Shown: positions 57,511-64,000 of the stretch, one piece after another | How positions within the stretch are numbered: the first letter of the stretch is position 1 | How the letters are laid out: each line of letters begins with the position of its first letter | From: Suillus spraguei | Lineage: Eukaryota; Basidiomycota; Agaricomycetes; Boletales; Suillaceae | Length of the DNA: 64,000 nucleotides | Assembly: GCA_016800925.1 (NCBI GenBank) | Contig: JABCPU010000077.1 | Coordinates: forward strand, 62,001 to 126,000 | Direction of reading: 5' to 3' | Program-made: the position numbers and the translations under genes | Notes under the pieces: generated by a model | What the model saw: only the letters and a program-made list of their open reading frames with translations | Databases searched by the model: none | Told to the model about the DNA's origin: nothing

Positions 57511-60500
57511 CTACTCCTCCGAAGCCAATATATCATTAGCAACTTCGTCTTCCTCCTCTTCGTCTTCTTCACTATCCATGATAGAATCGACGGTACTAGT
57601 ATTCCCAGCGGAAGCAGGCTGGATATCACCCCTCGCTTTGCTTTTACTGCATATGACCAAATCAGTATGTAATATCCTACTTATGCAAGCGACTTACGGC
57701 ATGGGAGTTCGCCCCTTCCGAGAGACCGGCGGGCGTGTAGCTTCCTCCTCCTCTTCCTTTTCATCGTCATCCTCTATTAACTGTGCTTTCTGTGATTTCT
57801 TTGCAGACCTGCGAGAAAGAGTTAAGACCGCATTAAAAACCATGATATATTGACGCACGCAGCCCGCTTTGGCAGGGTTCGTGTAGGTGCTGGGGTAACA
57901 TGGTCGTACGACAGGACATCATCCGAGTCATCGGAATTAGAAACACGTCTCCGCCTGAATAACAATCGATCGACTGGAAATTAATAGTGAACGAATGTCT
58001 ACTTACTTGGCTTGTTTCCCTCTGCCCTTGCCCTTTGGGTGTGATGAAGAAGCAGCAGAAGCCACACTTTCATCTGGTGCAATGCTGTCCGTGGTATCAG
58101 TAGCAATGCTTTCTGAACGCCTACGCCACTGAATCAGTTTCAACGTGTATGAACGGCAGCTTAACAGAAATCACACCTCTTCCGAGCACGAGTGCGGGGT
58201 ACGTCAACCTCCTCACCGTCGTCCAAGGGAATGATGTCATCAAGAAACTCAAACAAATCTTTCAGGTATTCCAGTTGCCTGTAGTCTTCCTCGTTAAAGC
58301 TCTCTAGCTGCTCAGCATATCTCTTGGAGATCGCAGCATCAAATCTCGCAAGCGCATTCTTGGCTGCTGCGTCACGGATCGGTCGACGCTGTATGTGGAT
58401 GATTTTGTGATCGACACGAAATCTCAGATGAACTCACAGAATTGAGGTTGTAAAGTAGTAATTTGAGTGTGCGGATTTTATCGTCATCAACCTTGTCCGG
58501 TAAGTATAGCCGCCCAAGAACCTGATATAGAACCTTCTTGTCCTCTTCTGCAATTTCAACATCGGTTAATGGCTCGCTCCACAATGTTATTCACATACTT
58601 ATCATTTTGTCATCGAACAATGCTCTTGCGATGTCGCTTGCTAGGTCAATATGAATTGTCTCGTCGGTTGGCTGATCTTGCACCTCGCTGCATCATTTTA
58701 GCCGATACTCAACACAAATAACATTGCCTTACATAGCTTTCCTGCGGATCGGTCCAATCCACGAACATAGCTGCTATTTGAGCAGGACTGACCATATCCT
58801 GAGTTTCGTCAACACTTCGGGTTTCTGGGGGCAAGTTGCTCGAACAATCCAATAAATAGCCGTTGCATTCGCCGCTGGTTAACCGCGGAGGAGTAGCAGT
58901 ATACGGGAAAGAAGTAGGCAAGGCACTGGCGCACTTCTTGGTTATCAATCGTGTCCGGGGCAAGATATGCAGCAACCAGGCTTTGCAGGACCTGAATAGG
59001 CGTCACCTTCTGACATCGTGTACTAATTTATCGGCACCAACCTTGTCATCACAAATCATTCCGGCGAGGACAAGCTTTGCAAGACCGATACACAGAAGGG
59101 CTTGCACTTTATCCGATTCTCATTTTCCAGGACATGCAATAAAAACTCGACGATACGCTCGCTCTGCAAAAGTGTAAACATAGCAATAAGCTTGAAGTTG
59201 TTGTTACCCACCGCACCACCCTCTTTGGTCAAGAAGTCATTTTCGTGTACCATGAGAATGTCAAAGACGATCTGCAGCACACGGATCTTCAAGACCTCCG
59301 GAGCAGTCTGAATTTGACCCAAAAAAAGTTGGAAAGAATTGAGAGCCATGCGCTGTGAAATTAATTAGTTTCTAAATCGTATGAGGGGTAACGTATGCAT
59401 ACTCGAGCAATAAGACAACAAAGACCTAAACAAATGAGACCCTTTTCACCGAAGTACCAACTCCTTACGCTTGACGGCAGGAAATGATTAACTCGCCAAG
59501 GATGCCTTCGAGTGTTGAATTTTCCTCGAATGTCTGAGCAACAGTGAGTGATTAGGAAACGGAACATGGGTTATGACGCACCCCGTTAACACGCTCCAGC
59601 ATGCCTATACAAAGCGACAGACAACGCAGATCAATCGGCGTCCATTACGGGCTCGTTCTTCGGAAGACATATCTTCTGATGGCTTTGGTCCTTTGGCTGC
59701 CATGCGAGTTGGCATGGGCGTTTCGCCGAAATTGGTCTCTCCGTCATCTACAGGCTCTTTCTAGCAAAATAAGATTATTATGAGAATGAATATAAACAAA
59801 GAGGTATTCAACTTACTAGAGCTTCTTCATCATCACTGATATCCCTAAGCTCGTGGACTACTTCAACAACGACTCGAATGAGGTCCCGCTCGTTTGGTGA
59901 CAGTATTCGCAATACGTCCAAACATCTAGCGACAAGCGATTCGGGTAGTGCTTCCTGAGAGATCATGTCTCTCACAAGCTGGAACATTTTTCGGCGTCCA
60001 ATCTCATCAGCGTAGTCTAGATTCACCGCAACCTTGAGCATCTCGCCTATGACAAATTCCTTGTCAATGCGAGCCTCTTCTTCTTCTTCAGTTGGTTCGC
60101 CACGAATTACTCTTTCTTGCTCGGCGACCTCCAAGTCTTCTTGGTATGCATTGTAGGCGGCTTGGATATAGTAGGCAAGGGCAGTCACAACCGGAAGAGA
60201 AGCATCTAGTTTTTCCGCATCTTTAATGGCAATGCAATGGTCAACGAAAACACGAGCGAAAAAAGCTTGCTCTGGGGTCAGGTTGGCCCAGTAGGCATCT
60301 GTGGACATACGAATGAGCTTATCCGGCCAAGGTTCTGTAATGGAACATACCGTTAAACTCAACGTGATCGGAAATATCATGGCGTCTGTCCAAAACACTC
60401 AGGAGTGCGTCCTCTGCAACCGTGCTCTCCGTAAGATCAAAGAGGCTTAGAAGTGCAAGAACATCATCTTTGGCGGTCTTGCTTTCTTCATTCTTGACAT

Positions 60501-61611
60501 CTCCACGAGCAACGTCCACCCATTTGCTGAGTAATAAAGCTGCAGCATGGCGAACCGCTGGCTCTCGATCACCCAAACCATTGCGAATGATGAACTCTCT
60601 CTGGGCGATAGTAAGCGCGCGAGGATGAACGAGCCCATTGCAGATCCATCAGAAGCGAAGCAATGTTGGACTAGGATAGCAGAATAAACCAGCCTGCGCA
60701 TGATTGTGTCAGTGTCGCGGGTTCGAGCAAGGACAGCATCTAGGGTGGCTGAAGATAGAGGGATGTTGAGCAATGCGGCTCTACGGACGTCTCTATAAGG
60801 GAAATAATGAGCACACTGTTGGATAATTTATGACAAATGAACCAACGCGGCAGGATCACAACTAAGAGTCTCTAACAAGACCTCGAGAGCAGTGGGTTCT
60901 CCTTCTTCAACATCGGATAGATCTTCCGAGCCGCATAGCTTCGAGAGTGCAATAACGGCCTGCACTCGAACAAATGTTTCTTTGTCATGCACGCGCTCGA
61001 ACAGTGCTGTGCGGAGCTTAGTGTACAACTGTTCACTGTGCCTAGTCAGCCCGATTATTGGACATAAAAATCGCCAACCTAATTTCACCCAAGTGCGCAA
61101 CCATCTCGGCCAAAAAGTGGACGCAGCGGTAGCGTGCAACCTTGTCCTTGGCTTCAAAGCCATTTAGGAGGAAGGCAAGCACTTTCTCAACAAACCGAGA
61201 GGCTGTCGTCTCGTCGTCATCATCATCGTCATCCTCCTTCTTTACCTCAGCGGCTATGAGAAGATGAGATCTAGAATTTGTTAAACGAGCAGGCATCTTA
61301 CCTTTCTCGTTGATGTACTTTGTATACGCGCCAACAAACTTGACTACCCGGTCGCCCTGCGACGTTCCTTTCTTCACAGCAGCAGCCCTGCATAATACGT
61401 CTTTGAATTTCTCCTCAAATATACGCTCACCGGTGAGCTTGATGCTTCTGCCATTGTGTACGGGTTCGGTGAAACCGGCAGCATCTAGGTGGAGTTTGTG
61501 CAGTGCAACGATATTCTTCTGGTGATTTGCAGTGGAATTCTGAACTTGGTCAAAAATCTTAGGGACACTGGCGGTGAGGGTCTCTTCGACAGAAGATACG
61601 CGCCCCGGCAT
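57511..61611 (-). CDS. cnd3: Condensin complex subunit 3 (HEAT-repeat, CND3/YCG1/CAP-G)
   Basis: Second HEAT subunit of condensin; with the kleisin it forms the DNA-gripping module. Starts MPGRVSSVEETLTASVPKIF at 61611. Conserved order: HKLHLDAAGF, FEEKFKDVLCRAAAVKKG, then ASRFVEKVLAFLLNGFEAKDK with VARYRCVHFLAEMV, TFVRVQAVIALSKLCGSED, RRAALLNIPLSSATL, TIAQREFIIRNGLGDREPAV, and the Cnd3 C-terminal domain (LEGILGELIIPAVKRKELVL, RKGLICLGLCCLIARRMALN, LKIRVLQIVFDILMVHE). An acidic/basic Ser-rich tail follows, TAG at 57511. More than ten introns. One base appears to be missing in the CCC run at 60634-60636 (frame passes from FASDGSAMG to GLVHPRALTIAQRE). Divergent from the gene at 62012. Confidence 0.93.
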
Positions 61612-62011
61612 GGTGTACAAAGTTGCAAGATCTACAACCCTTCAATCACAAACGCGTTAGGGGTCACGTGCGTCGTGATGCTTATGTCATGAATTGGTTC
61701 CGTCGGCAAATGCCAGGTGTGATGCTTATGTCAGCCACTAAATACAGTGTTCTTCTGCAACGTTGCAAGAGCATTCTGTCGTATTCTCTCAGCAGGCGAT
61801 ATGAATGGCTCGTGTTCGTCCCTGTTCCGCGTAAGGATCATGGCACGAGTGCCGCAAGGATAGGGCGCTATACCTCTTTGGTAAACCGCCAAAGAAATAT
61901 AAACACCTATTATACCAGAGCAAGTCAGGTCGCCTGCAGGTGAAGGCGTGTTGCCCATCTTCGCCCTTGTCTGCCATCTCAGGCTATTCCATCCTCCCTC
62001 AGTGCTTCACA

Positions 62012-64000
62012 ATGACCTCAAGCAAACGGGCTACAAAACCCGCTCAGGTTGAACCGTGTCATGCTCTGGATACCGCTCAGCCCAGTCGACAAGCTACGAC
62101 TGGTAAGATCCGTGGTAAAACAAAAGAGCCCAAGAAAGCAGACAGAGACGAACGCCAACGCGAAGAAATCCGCTTCAACCTTGGCTACTCTTTCAGAGAC
62201 ACTCGCAGTGGAGCCAGCGCTCGTCGCAGACAAGCAAGAGTGCGGGAAGATGGGGGTGAGATTAAATCAAATGTCTCGAGGTGACAGAATTGAATGTCTC
62301 AACTGATCGGCCAGATGCTTCGGATTATCCACCACCTCCAACTTACGAGGTAGCGACCAGTCCCACTCTGTCCAGTCTCGCTTCATCTGCGCTTGCTTCA
62401 TCTACATTCGTGGCTGGGATTCATGTGCACCCAGAACATTTTCCTGTTGCGAATCGCACCTCCTCTTCGGGCTCTACACAGCCCTCAGTTACGCATGATA
62501 ACATCATTATGCACACAGATCCACCGATATCCGCAGCTACAGCGACCCATTTATCGATACCCGCACCTGCGTTATCGCCTTTGATGATGCCCTTACATAC
62601 GCCAAGTCCCACGCTTGCGCCGAATCTTTCATCAGGTTCTTGCGCCTTCCCGGTGCCAGTACAGCAGAGGGCACTACTTGATGATGACGAATCAAGCATA
62701 GAGCTCGTAGACGTAGATCCACCTCAGAGATGGGAAATGGATCGACAACGTGGAGTTCCTCTCGAGGAAAGGGTGACGAGGCACCATCAGCGGTCGGCGG
62801 AATCACATGTTCCAGCCGTGCCGCAGCGGACCCGATTATTTAGTCAGGCTCCAAAACGAAGCCCTACTTCTCAGTCTCGTTTCGCGAACTCTCGATTGTC
62901 ACTCAGGATTCCTGAGGATCAAGATCCATATCCTGATGACCGCAGTGTGCAGGCATCTGATGCATCTTCTCCGGTTACGCCTAAACACAAACTACCTCTG
63001 CCGAGCCTTCCCCTTTCTCCATCGAGAATATTCCATAGATCCCAGTCACCACAACCCTCGTCATCTGTCATATCACTGTTGCGTAACCCCAATCCATTCT
63101 TCAAGAGCACACCCTCACTCCTCAATCTATCTTCGCCTTCCGCACTTCACGGTCACGGAGATCACCATTTTTCTCGAAAGCTCTTCCATCGGAAGCAGAA
63201 AGAGCGCGCAGGTGCTGAACCCTTAGAGGACTGGGAAGTCCTGGATCGCACCGACTCCTCTCACTCCTCTTTGGAAGAATCCCCCGCTCACCCTAGCCCT
63301 CCAAGCCCGGCTCTAACACCACGCTCAGGCTTTGCAGAGACGTGGGCTTATCCCGACGTTGATACACGTAGCTCCAATACAAACCGACACCCATACCGTC
63401 CTAGCATTCGGACTACACTTCCGGCTGAAGATCGTCCTCAACGTCCGGCTTCTCCTCCATTTGTAAATCGACATGTTCGGAGGCGTACCAATTCCAGCTT
63501 GCGTAGTGATCACACATGTGCATCGAGCGCTCCAGTATCCCCAATTTCTTCGTCTTCCGCCTCCCTCTTTAGCTCCTCCAGCTTGTCGTTGGCCACAGTT
63601 GGAAGGACACTTCCATCCTTCTCTCAACAGGATCTTGGCGTTTGCGAGGAATTGGAGACATCTCGTCTACCTACACGTGGGATAACGTTAAGGGACTCAC
63701 CGACTCTGTCATCCCTATCCTTATCCCAACCTTCAGTGGGAAGGGCACTTACTTCCTTCTCGCAGATGAACTTGGGAACTCACCAAGTCCAACATGAGCA
63801 TGTTCGTTCACATTCGACGCCTCGTGCTGTTGCTCAACCAGAGCTTCCGAAGACTACCCGCGCACATGCTAGAGCTTCTCCGACATCGGCTTCAGAGGTG
63901 ACTTACATTGACTACAATGCGACGCCTGCTACACCCATTCCAGCGCCCAATAACTCGTTGCCTACTAGGTCTGCAACAGAGCGAGTCCTCGCGTCGTCGG
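62012..64000 (+). CDS. Uncharacterised Ser/Pro-rich protein (runs off the window)
   Basis: Exon 1 62012-62255 (MTSSKRATKPAQVEPCHALD; then a basic RDERQREEIRFNLGYSFRD), intron ~62256-62314, then exon 2, open without a stop to the last base (about 560 codons). The intron choice is supported by a GTGAGA donor, CTCAAC branch-like site and GGCCAG acceptor that keep frame. Exon 2 opens with PPPPTYE, a PPxY motif of the kind bound by WW domains of Nedd4/Rsp5 ligases. The rest is disordered, with many SP/TP sites and an internal imperfect repeat (VGRTLPSFSQQDLG and VGRALTSFSQMNLG, near 63590 and 63740). No catalytic domain is seen in the part present. It may be a ubiquitin-ligase adaptor or scaffold; this is inference only. 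Confidence 0.72.

Noticed and set aside
1..64000. CRISPR arrays, rRNA genes, bacterial operon or plasmid features
   Set aside because: None found. The window is intron-rich eukaryotic DNA, and the only regular tandem units are the tRNA-like array and the 36-bp coding repeat.

Overview
This window is nuclear DNA from a filamentous fungus, almost certainly a mushroom-forming basidiomycete (Agaricomycetes). The genes are broken by many short introns of about 45-60 bp with GT(A/G)NGT donors. Housekeeping genes are packed closely, often divergently. Between them lie lineage-typical accessory families: C2-TPR-CHAT proteins, F-box paralogs, small orphan proteins and a Ty3/gypsy chromovirus. No mitochondrial or bacterial features were seen.

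Layout. About 1.5-5.4 kb: trehalose-6-phosphate phosphatase (TPS2 type). 6.4-6.8 kb: tandem tRNA-like repeat. 7.3-11.0 kb: an intact C2-TPR-CHAT (caspase-like) gene, followed by a dispersed repeat and a decayed CHAT/TPR paralog (13.4-15.2 kb). 15.9-18.3 kb: phosphatidylinositol-4-phosphate 5-kinase. 19.6-23.2 kb: a large inverted duplication whose arms each carry an 86-residue orphan gene, with a MITE-like palindrome in the middle. 23.3-28.0 kb: condensin subunit 1, divergent from RPB10 (28.15-28.5 kb). 29.1-30.9 kb: F-box gene. 31.6-33.1 kb: FAD monooxygenase. 34.1-35.5 kb: a second dead TPR paralog. 36.0-38.5 kb: a HEXXH-motif protein beside a truncated copy of a GBP2-like gene and another TPR-CHAT scrap. 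39.6-46.6 kb: an F-box gene split by a complete 5.3-kb chromovirus with apparently identical LTRs. 47.1-49.5 kb: intact GBP2-like three-RRM protein. 49.9-51.5 kb: MFSD5-type transporter. 53.4-55.65 kb: PIN-like/auxin efflux carrier, divergent from protein-L-isoaspartate methyltransferase (55.9-56.8 kb). 57.5-61.6 kb: condensin subunit 3. 62.0 kb to the end: a Ser/Pro-rich protein cut by the window edge.

How it fits together. The housekeeping genes act separately (trehalose synthesis, PIP2 signalling, RNA polymerase, mRNP export, protein repair), except that two HEAT subunits of one condensin complex lie about 30 kb apart. The accessory portion shows active turnover: inverted, direct and dispersed duplications, birth and death of TPR-CHAT and F-box copies, and a very young retrotransposon. 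Three conserved genes contain one-base disruptions in short C/G runs, which look more like consensus-sequence errors than real inactivation. Three introns are best modelled as GC-AG introns, one of them directly after the RPB10 start codon.
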